NCBI GenBank assembly: GCA_900095095.1
Contig: FMBT01000338.1
Coordinates: forward strand, 62,001-126,000
DNA from: Fragilariopsis cylindrus CCMP1102
Taxonomy: Eukaryota; Bacillariophyta; Bacillariophyceae; Bacillariales; Bacillariaceae
Direction: 5' to 3'
Length of the DNA stretch: 64,000 bases
Part shown: one piece after another, positions 1 to 11,240 of the stretch
Numbering within the stretch: position 1 is the stretch's first letter
How the letters are laid out: the number at the start of each line of letters is the position of its first letter
Translations under genes and position numbers: made by a program
The notes under the pieces: generated by a model
What the model was told of the DNA's origin: nothing
What the model saw: the letters and a program-made list of their open reading frames with translations, nothing else
Database searches by the model: none

Positions 1-1528
1 ATCGGAACACGAGCCAATAGGTAGCGGGACGGGTTTCCCCAATTGTCATGCAGGAGGTACTGGAGTAGTTGTAAAATAAGATATCGACTGTAACGAGTTA
101 AAATGCAGATTTATCTCGAACTCCGGACATTATTTTACGTACGTACTGAACGAACGAAACGCGAAGGAAACAAATAAAATAAAATATGGTACGACAAGTA
201 GTGGACCACACAACAGGAACGGCAACCGCATCACGATTTTACTGCTACTACGAACAGCATTTGGCACGAGGAGTGAAACCGCAGTACCTTCCAAATATTA
301 GCAGCAACGCGAATGGATGGATCAACATTGGTTGCTACTAATACGATAGCAACACTTAATTTGTGTCACAATAATGGTTTACGTCCCGATTTATCAACCA
401 ATAAAATAGAAGTCAATCCTCCTAATATCAACGTACAACACATTATGATTGCACGTATTAAATTCATATTGCATTAATGCCTGTCATTTGTGAAAACTAA
501 GCACACGTATAGTATTAATAGTAGCAGTATTAGGACTAGTAGTAGTAGCATATAGTGCGTGTGATATAGCAAGGTGAATGAGAGAGGAAAGTGTTGTGAG
601 AACATTGTTTTGCGTTCTACTACTGTAGTAAACAAAACCATACACACACACGAGTAGTAGCGATGGAGCAGTCAAGTCAAGTCAACATCTTATTTGTCAT
701 CAGAATAAAAGACAAAAATACTGTAAAGTAAAATCATATTGTACCGTACTTAACAATTGCCACACATACATATATTGGAAAAAACTAGTATAGTAGCTCA
801 CCACGGTAAGTAAGGTCTCCTGTACTTAAAAAACAATTTCCACTGCATACCGCCGTACTCATATCAAGTTTTCGTAGTACACAACATCTGCTTTCCTCCA
901 AAATTTTATTAAATTCAATTTTGCTTGGATTCATTAATTCATTTTTTTAATATATTTATTCTTCGCGCACATTCAGACCTGTCTAAGTAAGTTACGCGTT
1001 CATATTTTATATTTCAAGAACGAAAATGGATGACATTATATACAAATCAATGAATTTCGCCTTTCTTTTGCCCTCAAAAAAGATCTATTTATTTTTTTCC
1101 CATACCGTTAGTATTATCATATTAAGGTACATAGAGTGTACAAGTCAAGTAGTACTAGTACGATACATTTCGCATTTATTGTATAAAATTGTCAAACAAC
1201 AAATTAATAATACACATTGACTTTGGTTCGAATCGATAGATAGAGCGGGGTGGGATATGTATGTGGGCACAGCAACTGTAGCTGACTTTGCTGAAAGATA
1301 GTGGTGGTAGTGGTGTCAGCGACGTTTTGACTTTTTGACGACGACGACGACGACGAAAAGACAAAAAGACATCAAATAACATAACATATCAAACATCAAT
1401 AAACATAACATATATCATCCACGTATAGTATTAACTGAACTGATCCTTTAAATTCTAGAATAGAAAACAAAAACAAAAACAAGAAGAAGAAGAAACCACT
1501 TCTGAAGGATTCATTCATTCATTACATC
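1..1528. other. gene-poor stretch upstream of the GT61 gene
   Basis: AT-rich sequence with short AGT/ACT runs and no ORF that I can assign. The last few hundred bases contain A-rich and GAC/AAG trinucleotide runs (around 1335-1365 and 1465-1495) and probably hold the promoter and 5' leader of the glycosyltransferase gene. I see no RNA gene in it. Confidence 0.5.
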
Positions 1529-3761
1529 ATGAACAACATTTTACGATGTTGGTTTCATTTGACAATTGTTGTTGCTATGATTAGTGCCTTATTTCTTCTT
1601 ATTCCAATACTACGACAACAACAACAAGAACAACATGAACAACTTCATTATTACCACCATCAGTTTAATAGCAGCAGCAGCAGTAGCCGCACCACTAATA
1701 ACGGCAACAACAATATCAATGAAAACGTTGATAATGATAATGATAGGAATAGTAGTATAGAAATGGGAGCAGCATTATTTATAGCACCATTCCTAAAAGA
1801 ATTTAATAGGAAGTATTATCGTCAAGAAGAAAATAGTAATAACAAAGCTCATCCATCTTTATCTTCATCTTCATTCTCATCGTCATCTTATTATTGTGAT
1901 CATGATTATACATCACTTTCTATACTAGAGGAATGGAAAAATTCTCATCAAGAATTACTATGCAACTTTAATTACAGTAATAATAATGATAATAATGATA
2001 GTACATCAACGACGACGTTGATAGATTCTTCTGAGGTCGAAAATGCTACTAGTATGCTTTTAGTAAATGTAAAGGAATACATTTTACAAAGATGGGAAGG
2101 TCAACCAACCATACGACGATATTCCTATTCCTATTCTAATATTAATGCATCATCACTATCATCATCGACGACGATAATGATGACGTCAATAATAACTGGT
2201 AGCCCATTCTTATTGTATAACTGCAGTTCTATCACTTCTAGTGCCAGTACCAGTGCCAGTGCCAGTGCCAGTAACAATAGTACCAGTCGTCGTCATCATC
2301 ATCATCGTCCCGAAACAGCAACAACAACAACAACCATAGCAACATCCACAGGAAACGAAATAAATAATGTTACCAAACCACCACCACCACTACCACCACC
2401 ACCACCAACTATAATAAGAATTGGTCCATTATTTGATATCCATAATTCTTATGAACGATTTCATGCCTATCTAAATTTGGCAATGATGATGATTATGTTG
2501 GATATACGTAATCCACAATTGTTGATCATTACTACCAGCAGTAGTAGTAATAATAAAAACGTAGAGGATCATGAAATGTGGAAACTATTTTCAAATCAAT
2601 ATGCACCAATTTATCAATATCAATCTACAAATAATGAGTTTCAGAATGAGAATGAAAAGACAAATACAACTGCAACAAGTTCTTATAATAATCCTCAAAT
2701 TGAGAACGACGAATTATTATTATTGCTGCTGCTACAACAACAACAACAACAACAGCATTATGGCAATAGAAGTAGTGGTCGTATTGATATCATAGATGCA
2801 TCACATATAACTCGATCAGGATTATCTATTTTAAATACAAAGATTAAGATCAAGAATAATGACAGCCACTATGAAAGTAGTAAACTGAAAGGTGGTCGTG
2901 CTGTGGATCATCATTGTACTAGTATTTTATTTCAAGGTATAATTGAATGGATCAAAATTAAAATAGGAAATGTAGTGAATGTAAAAGTAGAAGAAGAAGA
3001 AGTAATAGAAGAAGACGAAGAAGAACAACAACAACAGAATAAAGATGAATATGAAACTGAAACTGAAAATGAAATGAATAATAGTAAGGATAAGGATAAC
3101 ACTATTATCCAAATCCTTTGGTCCTCAAGAGGACCATATTGTTGTCAGAATAATGGACAACTATATACACCGGATCGTATGATTAGGAATGAAACACTAT
3201 TAATTAAAAAAATTGAACACAGACTTAATAATTATATTGTTGATAATAATACTAGTACTAAGTAGTACTAATAGTAGTACTAGTGATGCTGCTACTGCTA
3301 CTGCTACTGCTACTGCTACTGCTACTGCAAATTACGGTAATAATAGAAGTTATTATTATAATATAACGGTGGTTGATTTTGGTACTCTATCATTATATGA
3401 ATCAATCCGTTTAGCGAATAAATCTCATATACTTGTTGGTATACATGGAGCAGGTTTGATTTGGTCAACTTTTTTACTTAGAAGACAACAGAAACAACAG
3501 AAGCAGCAAAATAATAATAAGCACAACAATAATTCTGCTTTAGTACCTGGTGGTAGTACTATTATTAGGCCTGGATTAGTAGAAATATTTGCTGGCAATC
3601 GTCCACCAATGAATCGACATTATCATAATCTTGCTAGTTTATGTAATATACAATATCAATCCACAAAACATTATTGGAAGGGTTCCAATAAATATGTTCG
3701 ATGGACTGATAATCATGTCAATGAGGTGGTAGATTCAATTAAAGCTATTATAATAGTATAG
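1529..3761 (+). CDS. GT61-type glycosyltransferase (DUF563-like), reading frame interrupted once
   Basis: Probable Golgi type II glycosyltransferase. The N terminus has one hydrophobic anchor (about residues 8-28) after a short cytosolic stretch, followed by a long Asn/Ser/Gln-rich stem. Family signals are in the C-terminal third: an ILWSSRGPY segment, R-x-x-x-NE, then VVDFG-LSLYE and LVGIHGAGL near 3431-3460, then LVEIF. This order is typical of GT61 enzymes such as EOGT and plant xylosyl/arabinosyltransferases; donor and acceptor cannot be told from sequence. The first frame stops at 3263-3265, just after a run of ACT/AGT codons, and the HGAGL part continues one frame over after a (GCTACT)n stretch. 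A single-base indel in the low-complexity linker explains this better than an intron, since no usable GT-AG pair is visible. It may be a sequencing indel, a polymorphic null allele or an early pseudogene. Confidence 0.72.
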
Positions 3762-4612
3762 TATAGTATTTCATTTCTAACTAGGGCTCACTGGATGAAC
3801 CTTCATTCTTGTAATTAATGTATCATATTCTATTTAGGGCTCACTGGATTCATTCAGGTAATAAATGATCAAAATCAATTATGAACCGAATTTTGCATCG
3901 AATCAATCATCTGAAGAATCGAAGAATCGAGGAGCTAATCATAATATATAATATTATTATTATTATTTGCATCGCTCTCGCGCATCCGCTTTTCTAAAAC
4001 GCGCAAGTGCATATTATTAGAGGTTAAGTGTTAAAAGATATTTAATTAATGGATCTAATAAGAATTATTACATTAAAATTCTTAAAAAGGAGGCTGTTAT
4101 TACTCTGATAAATGTTAATCACGAGTGCATACTTAATCAGAAACAAAATTGAAATTTATAGCATATATTTTTGTATAATAGCCTATGATTTGCGATAGCG
4201 AAAAAGAAAAAGAAGAAAAAAAAAATGAAAAAGCGATTTATTAGGGCCTGGTTGTTTTCTGCGTTTCAAAACGAATGCAGGTTCACTGCTTCCGTTTCAT
4301 TTTTACAGTTCGAATCAGTACTGGTGTACACTAACGTATTGACTTCGTATTGGCGCATTGAGGGACCATCTTTGAGTACAGTATTTGAAGATACTAGTAG
4401 TGTATGGCATTGGCATTACGCACGTTCAGTGCGGTGACTTTTAGTTTAGATCTCGTGTTTAAGTTTACTAACTGTTACGTAAAGTAAGTAAGCAAGTTTG
4501 TGGTCCTCTCTTTTTTCACATTTCGTCTCCTACTGAACTACGTCTATTGTATTGGTATTGTAGCAGCCTTTGTTTCACTACTTATCTATATATATATATC
4601 TTATTGAAAGTT

Positions 4613-4647
<35 letters not shown>

Positions 4648-4691
4648 TCATTCGTTCGTTGTAAATAAAACAAAAGAGAAAGCATAAGAAA
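3762..4691. other. intergenic, short direct repeat and CA microsatellite
   Basis: No supported gene. The 14-bp AGGGCTCACTGGAT occurs at about 3784 and again at about 3837. A (CA)n tract lies at about 4614-4645, in the probable leader of the next gene. The small ORF after the A-rich run at about 4200-4225 has no recognisable content. Confidence 0.5.
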
Positions 4692-6983
4692 ATGAAATTT
4701 ACTTCGTCATGTGCACTAGCCGTTGCTACTGCTGCATCTTTATCGTGTAAAGTTAATGCACAAGAATTTAGTGTCAATGCAGGTGGAGATCAAAATTTTG
4801 CAACTGGATCTTACAGTACCATCAATGGTGGTGTATCAAATTTAGCTTCAGCTGATTTTACCTCTATTGGTGGTGGTGAAAACAATACAATTACTAATGA
4901 TTTTTTTGATATTGATTCAATTGGATCAACAATTGTTGGTGGTCAAGGCAATATAATTGATGGTAGTAAATCATCAACTATTGTTGGTGGTCAACAAAAT
5001 ACAATTTTTGGTGGTGATGGTTCATCTATAGGTGGTGGTTTAACAAATAAGATTTCAAGTCAAAAAAAAAAGAAGGATAAAAAACCAGAATTTTGTACAT
5101 TAATTGGTGGTTCAGGAAATAAAATTGATAAAGGAGGTGCAACATTAGGTGGTGGTGAAGACAATTCAAGTAGTGGTCAAACTAGTTTTATTGGTGGTGG
5201 TACTGACAATGTAGCAACTGGTAATGCTGCTACCGTACCTGGTGGACAAGCTAATAAAGCAACTGGTAGTCAAGCAATTGCATTAGGTAAAGGTTCATTT
5301 GCAAAAGATAAGAATTCATTTGTTGTTAATTTAAATGGTAGTGGTAAAGAATTAAAATCAAACGGTGCAGGGTACGTTATATAATATAATATAGTATAAT
5401 ATAATATAATATACGTTTCTTATGAGTTATTCGTGGTTCGAATTTGGGCTTTGTTATTTTATGTGATGTGATGTGATGTGATGTGATGTGATGTGATGTT
5501 CGTCTTCTTCTTTGTCTAATGAATGGGAAGATTATGAAGTTATTACTATTGCTACCTTCCCTTTCCTTCCTTTCTTCGTGATGTATGATATATACCGTAC
5601 TGTAACTAACTTCGTCTTTTCGTTCGTTTTTTTCTTGTGTTGCCTTCGCTTTATAAACTTAACATAAACAAAAACTAAACAAACAAAAACTGCAGTTCAT
5701 TTACTGCTGAAGCTGTGTCGTATGTATTCCAAATTGGATCAAAGAAGGCAACTATTAATCAAGAATCAATTGTCAATTTAAAAAATGTTTTAAATGGTTC
5801 AAAACGTAGACATCTGGAAGGTGAAGACGGTGATAAAGAAGAAGATCTAGAAAAGATGATGGACGCTGATACACTCCGTACAAAGATTCAAGAACAGAAG
5901 GACGTACTTCAACAACAAGATGTTGGTATGGCAACATTACGTAATCGGATTCATACTCTACTTGAACGTCAAGATCAACAGAAACAACAGCTCGAAGCTA
6001 AGGGTGTTGCAGTTGAAGAACCGCATCATCGTTCATTAGAAGAAACAGAAACAAACTCTGTTATTGCTGGTGGCGATCAGAATGTTGAAGAAGGTGACGG
6101 TAATGTTATTTCTGGTGGTCAATCTAATGTTGCAGTTGGATCTGGTAATACAGTAGGTGGTGGACGTAGAAATAATCTTGGGACTGGTGTTGTTCCTATC
6201 TCTGCTGTGTATACAACAGTTGGCGGGGGTACATCAAATGGAGCACTTCAGGATTTTTCAACAATTGCTGGTGGTTCTACTAATGGTGTATCTAGAGATG
6301 AAATTGGTGGTGGGGCATTTATTGGTGGTGGTGGTGCGAACGGAATATTTGCATCATTTAGTAGTATTGGTGGTGGGGAACAAAACAAGATTGACTCCAA
6401 TGCCATAAATTCTTTCGTGGGTGGTGGATTAAAAAATAAATGTGGTAATAAATTTAGTGTTGTACTAGGTGGACAAAAAAATACTGCTAAAGGTCAGTAT
6501 TCATTAGTTGTTGGTGGTGAAAATAATAAAGCACTTGGTGTTAATTCTATAGCAATTGGAACTAATACACAGGCCAAGAAAGATTTTGCAGTTGCTATCA
6601 ATTTAAGTAAAAAGTCACTCAAAGTGAATAATAAAAGTGAATTCTCCGTTAGAGCTGAATCAATTTTTTTACAATTAGGTAAAAAAGAAAGTCAAAAACT
6701 TGAAATTAATGGTGACAATATACAAAATTTAATTGATATTTTAAAAGGTACAACAGGTCGTCGTGAACTAGTACAAGTACGTCATGCCCATCAACGTAAT
6801 CTTATCTCTACCCTACGTGGTGGTGGTGGTGGTGCAAGTAGTACTACTCAAGAAGAAGAAGAATATGAGAATGAAATTGAATTTGAAAATTTATATCAAT
6901 TATATGAAAATCAATCACAAACAATTGAAGATCAACAAAATGATATAGATGATCTTGAAAATTATATTCAAGATTTCAATTAA
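4692..6983 (+). CDS. secreted YadA-head-like beta-solenoid protein, two modules, join(4692..5371,5696..6983)
   Basis: The two exons give a 655-aa protein. Donor AG|GTACGT (GT at 5372-5373) and acceptor CTGCAG (AG ending at 5695) restore the frame across a split Gly codon, phase 2. Residues 1-24 are a signal peptide ending C-K-V-N-A-Q. Each of two modules begins GGDQN and carries many IGGGxxN / VGGxxN repeats, closed by a final xxxSIAIGxxxxAxxxxFxVxxN unit, then a short Lys-bearing neck (FQIGSKK or FLQLGKK, ending N-V-L-N-G or D-I-L-K-G). A predicted coiled coil follows (about 282-330 and 622-655). This head-neck-stalk order is that of bacterial trimeric autotransporter adhesins (YadA head / Hep_Hag repeats), but no membrane anchor is visible. 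Four R-x-L motifs (RHL, RSL, REL, RNL) lie around the coils. Likely exported to the cell surface or wall; function unknown. Confidence 0.85.
5372..5695 (+). other. phase-2 intron of the YadA-like gene with GTGAT pentamer array
   Basis: A 324-nt GT-AG intron. It contains an (AATAT)-rich start and a perfect GTGAT pentanucleotide array around 5461-5500, then a pyrimidine-rich part. The unspliced reading hits a stop at 5382-5384, 10 nt after the donor. Confidence 0.85.
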
Positions 6984-7630
6984 AGAGTCGCGAGTGGAGA
7001 GTAGGAAGACTACAACAAGAAAGATGACGTACTATATCAAGTTCAAGACAATCCCCCTTATCTCAAAAGCAAAACAAATCAAAAAACAAACGAATGATTG
7101 TTTCGATTTCAGATTCGGATTCGAAACACATACCACAAAAAGATAATCCAATACATAATATAATATACATAATACATTTACGACACGATACGATACACGC
7201 TACGATACGATACGATAAGGTAAGGTAAGGTATGACAAAGTAGTATTAAATAGCACAGAAGAAAGAATAATGAAACATACATAATATATATATATAACAA
7301 ATAATAATTCATACATAACTTACTTACATACATACATACATACATACATACAAGTTAGGATAACAGCACTTATAATTACAAAACTATGCTATGATGTCTT
7401 GCTGCGTCTAGTTGTACTATCTATAGATGTTGCTATAGCAGCAGACAGCAGCAGCTTTAGCATAAGATGCAAACGAACCACCACACAAAGCCTGTAACGA
7501 AATGCAGTTAGTTGTATACTCTCCCGTACAAACTAAAATCCACACACGAAAAGGTCGATTAAGTAATATGTCTATGTATTTAGATCAACAGATAGCCATA
7601 ATTAATATTAATATTTTTATTAGTTATAGA
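6984..7630. other. intergenic with several simple-sequence runs
   Basis: 3' flank of the YadA-like gene. It holds CGATA and AGGTA pentamer runs (about 7185-7235), a TA run near 7287 and a CATA tetranucleotide run near 7325-7351. No gene is supported. Confidence 0.5.
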
Positions 7631-7869
7631 GTCACAGTTAATTAGCTGTGATTAAGATATATATGTTAGTTCATTTGTGATTCTGTTACTGTAGTCACAG
7701 TTAATTAGCTGTGATTAAGATATGTATGTTAGTTCATTTGTGATTCTGTTACTGTAGTCACAGTTAATTAGCTGTGATTAGGATATGTATGTTAGTTCAT
7801 TTGTGATTCTGTTACTGATACTAGTCACAGTTAATTAGCTGTGATTAAGATATGTATAGTTCATTTGTG
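7631..7869. repeat. 63-bp minisatellite, four units, each with a near-palindrome
   Basis: Four head-to-tail units start at 7631, 7694, 7757 and 7824. The first two spacings are exactly 63 bp and the third is 67. Each unit opens with CACAGTTAATTAGCTGTG, an 18-bp near-palindrome with two mismatches, and ends in TTCATTTGTGA plus a short spacer. Units differ at only a few bases, which indicates recent expansion. The array ends 15 bp before the stop codon of the minus-strand gene, so it would form that gene's 3' UTR, where each palindrome could fold into a small hairpin. Confidence 0.9.
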
Positions 7870-7883
7870 ATAAAGTTTGTAAT

Positions 7884-9619
7884 TTATTGACCCCACATTG
7901 GCACTACTGGAACAGGTCGGTCTTTGATACTCCCAGTACCTTCTAGTTTGATGTATGCACTCGCAGACACCATACAGATTTCCTGACCATCATCTGCGAG
8001 AGCACATGGGGGGTTATCAACGTCTTCAATACACTTTGTTTCAGTATCTGTATCAGATACTCCTGTTTTAGTTGCTGTCGCTGTTGCAGTGGCACAGAAA
8101 TTTTCACCTCGTTTTGCCCACACTTCTGCGTAAGCATCAGCGATTGCAATGTCGGTGGTCGATGTCGCTGTTGCGGTCGCGTCTGCTTTACCAAAATCCT
8201 TTGCCGTAACAGTTGCTCTTGAAGTTGCCGTCGCATCGGTCGTTGCTGTCACTGTAGTTGTTGCCGCTACGTTTCCGATGTTTGTATTCTTTGCAATTGA
8301 TGTTGCCGTCGCTGATTTGGTTCCTGTTGCGGTCGATGTTGCGGCTGATACTTCATCTGCTTCTGTAGTTGCTTCTGCTATTGAATCAACAGTATGTGTT
8401 GCGGTTGCTGTTGCGGCTCCCGTATGTGACGACATTGCAGTTGCGGACGCTCTGTCGGTTGCTGTTGCTGTCGCTGCTGCATCAGCGGCCCCTCCTGCCT
8501 TCTTATTATACGAGGATGCCGATGAGACACCTTCTTCGGTATCTGTTGTGGTCGCTGTTGCGGCTGCTGCGCCATCTACATCATCAGCTACTGCACATGC
8601 TGTTGCAGAATCAGTTCCTGTTGCTGTTGCGGTTCCTGCCAAAATACCAGTTGCATATGACGATGCATCTTTAGTAATAGCAGTTGCTGTTGTAGTCGCT
8701 GTTGCAGTACCTGCCAGAATTCAACCGCTTTTGCGCAGGCTGTGCTGGTTCCTGTTGCGGTGGCTGTTGTAGTAGCATAAGAGCACGCATTTTCCAATGT
8801 AGTGGTTACTGTTATATCTGTTGGATCTGGATCATAGGCACCACATACTGCGCACGAAGTTCCGCAATCTAGTGGGTTGAATACGTATAGCTCAAAAATA
8901 ATCGCCATATCGGTAGGACCATAGGTAGGCGATGTTGAAGGCGATGCTGTTGGTGACTTAGTAGGCGGCTTAGTAGGTGCATATGTAGGTGCATCTGAAG
9001 GCGACTTAGTAGGCGACTTCGTTGGTGCATATGTAGGTGCATCTGAAGGTGACTTAGTAGGTCCTGCAGTAGGTCCTGCACTAGGATCTGCAGTAAGAGC
9101 TACCTGTACTTCAGGAACTTCTTCCTTACAAATTGGAACTGTTGGTTGTGGTCGTAGAGCATCATATTATATTAAGTATTATCGAATCATGGTAAAACAT
9201 GAAGTGGTAGTGGTAGTATTGAAAAGTAAAGTAAAGAAGAAAAGATGTTAGAGAATGAAATCAAACTGAAGAACAAAGAGCAGCGAAGAAAACAGTGGAG
9301 GGCAACTAAACCAAACCAACACATATATAGTATATATATATATATATTACTTACGACATTCTCCCGTTAAACGACGCGAATTGTATAACACAAATCGTTT
9401 TTGAGAATGAGTAATATCATGGATCGAATCCGAATTGATTTTCGTGGCACCTGCTGCGGATGCGGATGCATCAATTTCCACTTCACTACTTTCCTTGTTG
9501 TTGTAACTTAATCCCCACGAGTGGGCAGCATCGACGCCGCCTTGCGTAGAAACAAGAATGATGTTGAAATCGTCATCAACATCAACATCATCGGGATGGT
9601 GGGAGGAATAAACTTTCAT
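7884..9619 (-). CDS. PT-repeat / Ala-Thr-repeat protein, complement(join(7884..9138,9355..9619)), one frame break in exon 2
   Basis: Exon 1 (ATG at 9617-9619) ends at 9355 before a GTAAGT donor, just after an S-R-R-L-T-G-E-C segment. Exon 2 begins at 9138 after ACAG, in matching phase 1. It starts PICKEEVPEVQ, then runs through a KSPSDAPTYAPT-type repeat (about 8912-9075), the kind of extracellular linker common in diatom secreted proteins, then a Cys-bearing segment (C-x3-C-x2-C). After that come roughly 250 residues of A-T-A-T repeats in blocks of 14-20 residues. The C terminus has four Cys and ends P-M-W-G-Q. The frame shifts by one base near 8720, within an A-K-A-V / I-L-A-G-T repeat. No signal peptide is visible at this ATG, so an upstream exon may be missing. 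A beta-solenoid or glycosylated wall protein is plausible; function unknown. Confidence 0.65.
9139..9354 (-). other. phase-1 intron of the PT-repeat gene
   Basis: A 216-nt intron on the minus strand with donor GTAAGT and acceptor CAACAG. A TA dinucleotide run (9322-9347) lies next to the donor. Confidence 0.8.
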
Positions 9620-11236
9620 CGTAGTACGAAAAAGGATCTTCTTGATATAGTAATTTTAAGAATTGATTTTAGGATTATGTTTGTTAATAGAACAACAAAA
9701 GAAGGATTTGATGTTCAGCGAATTTTATTTTTATGAGAGAAGAAAAGTGACTTCTTCAAAATGTTTCTTATGTCATTCCTCGTTCTTTTCAGCGCCGGTA
9801 ACTTTTGTCAATGGAATTGTATCGCCACAAGTGTCTCGTACAAAGACCTGTTATACCATATATATCTTGTGGGATAGTAGTATATATTGTATCGATTGGG
9901 TTGATCGTGATGACTAATCCAATCGTAATATGTCAATACACGCGATGGAGAACAATGGCGAAGATTACATACATGGATGTTTACGTGGTGGGGGTTAAGC
10001 CGCAGTTATGTGATACAGTAGTAGTCTAGAGTAGCAATATGTTGTATGATGTTATCGATTCATTTCATACAAAAATCCCTTTTATAAAAGGGAATATGTT
10101 TCGGGGCAATTGTAAATGGGAATGGGTACGGCAACAAATTAACGTTGATCTCGGACGAAGTTACTAGTCTCTCAAAGCATTATTCTTGTCGACGTTCTTC
10201 TAAATCCACAACAGGGCTTATTTAGGGTTCTCCCTCCAGAACGAGAAGTACATAGTCATCGTCGATGTATGATGTATGTATGTGGCGATTCATTCTTCTA
10301 AACACGTCGTCAAACGATACTATATTATGTTTCGATACAATTTGGAATGAAATAAATAGTCATTAAAAAGACATATAAGCTATTATTTTTGTATTGAAAG
10401 TCATAACAAAGGAATCTGGCATACTGCAAGAGGGGCATAGTACATACACGATATTTTAGACAAATTAATCTTCGATTTGTCCATAGATTATTAAAGATTT
10501 AACGTAGTCGCTCTGATCGTGGATGACTGCGGACGTCTTGGCCATACTATTTTTGTAATTTAGTATGGTGACGACCGACCAATTCGACTACTGATTGACA
10601 TTTTCTATTCGTCTTTTCTTGTGACACGTTGCACTTTTTTGTTTGTATGATAAATGTAACTTACTGTACTACATTAGAGCAAGTACGATTGTACCTGTCA
10701 GATGGTAGTTTCAATAATAGTGTTGAAAAGGCAAAGCAGCAGATTTTTTTTATTAAGATGCTTGATTCAATGATCTTATAAATTACGTTGTTCCCTGTCT
10801 CTTCATTTGGTTTGTGGATCTCTTTTCTTTCTCCTCATTGCATTCCTAATTCTTAGAATAACAGGAGAATGAAAATTAGAGGAAGTGTCTTCACATCAAG
10901 GTTATTGTCGCCCCATTCACACACAATGATTCAATGAGTTGGTGATGTGTTGGTAGAGAAGAGACACATGACTGTAAATCACAATATCCAATGCTTTGAC
11001 AGCAGCCTTCTTCAAGGTGCTGGTGCCACACAGGTCAGTTTGCATGTTGTAACAAGTTAGTCCTATGTAATGTGTGGCTGTGGCTGTGGCTGTTTTTTGT
11101 TTTTTTTGTTTATCACTATCTTCAAAGTTTCCTTCCTTCCTTCTCATTGCTGATGGGAGTTGAGTTGTAGGATGGTACCACCACAGTGGAAAACAATAAG
11201 AATATCAGAACTGAGCCAAAACCAATTCGTACTCGT
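9620..11236. other. intergenic, no supported gene; 18-bp perfect palindrome at 10076-10093
   Basis: Several short ORFs are present but none has recognisable content. TCCCTTTTATAAAAGGGA at 10076-10093 is a perfect palindrome of unknown role. Confidence 0.45.
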
Positions 11237-11240
11237 GCTA

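Noticed and set aside
3245-3330. Intron joining the two GT61 frames
   Set aside because: No GT-AG pair of reasonable size gives the right phase; a one-base change is simpler.
7631-7869. CRISPR array
   Set aside because: Units are contiguous near-identical 63-mers without distinct spacers, in a eukaryotic context.
7884-8720. Antifreeze-glycoprotein-like Ala/Thr repeat
   Set aside because: The true AFGP repeat is Ala-Ala-Thr. Here the alternation is A-T with irregular spacers, so there is no specific support.
8149-8772. Plus-strand ORF rich in Ala and Val opposite the Ala/Thr repeat gene
   Set aside because: It is the antisense shadow of a repeat; the minus strand has the PT stalk, Cys residues and valid splice sites.
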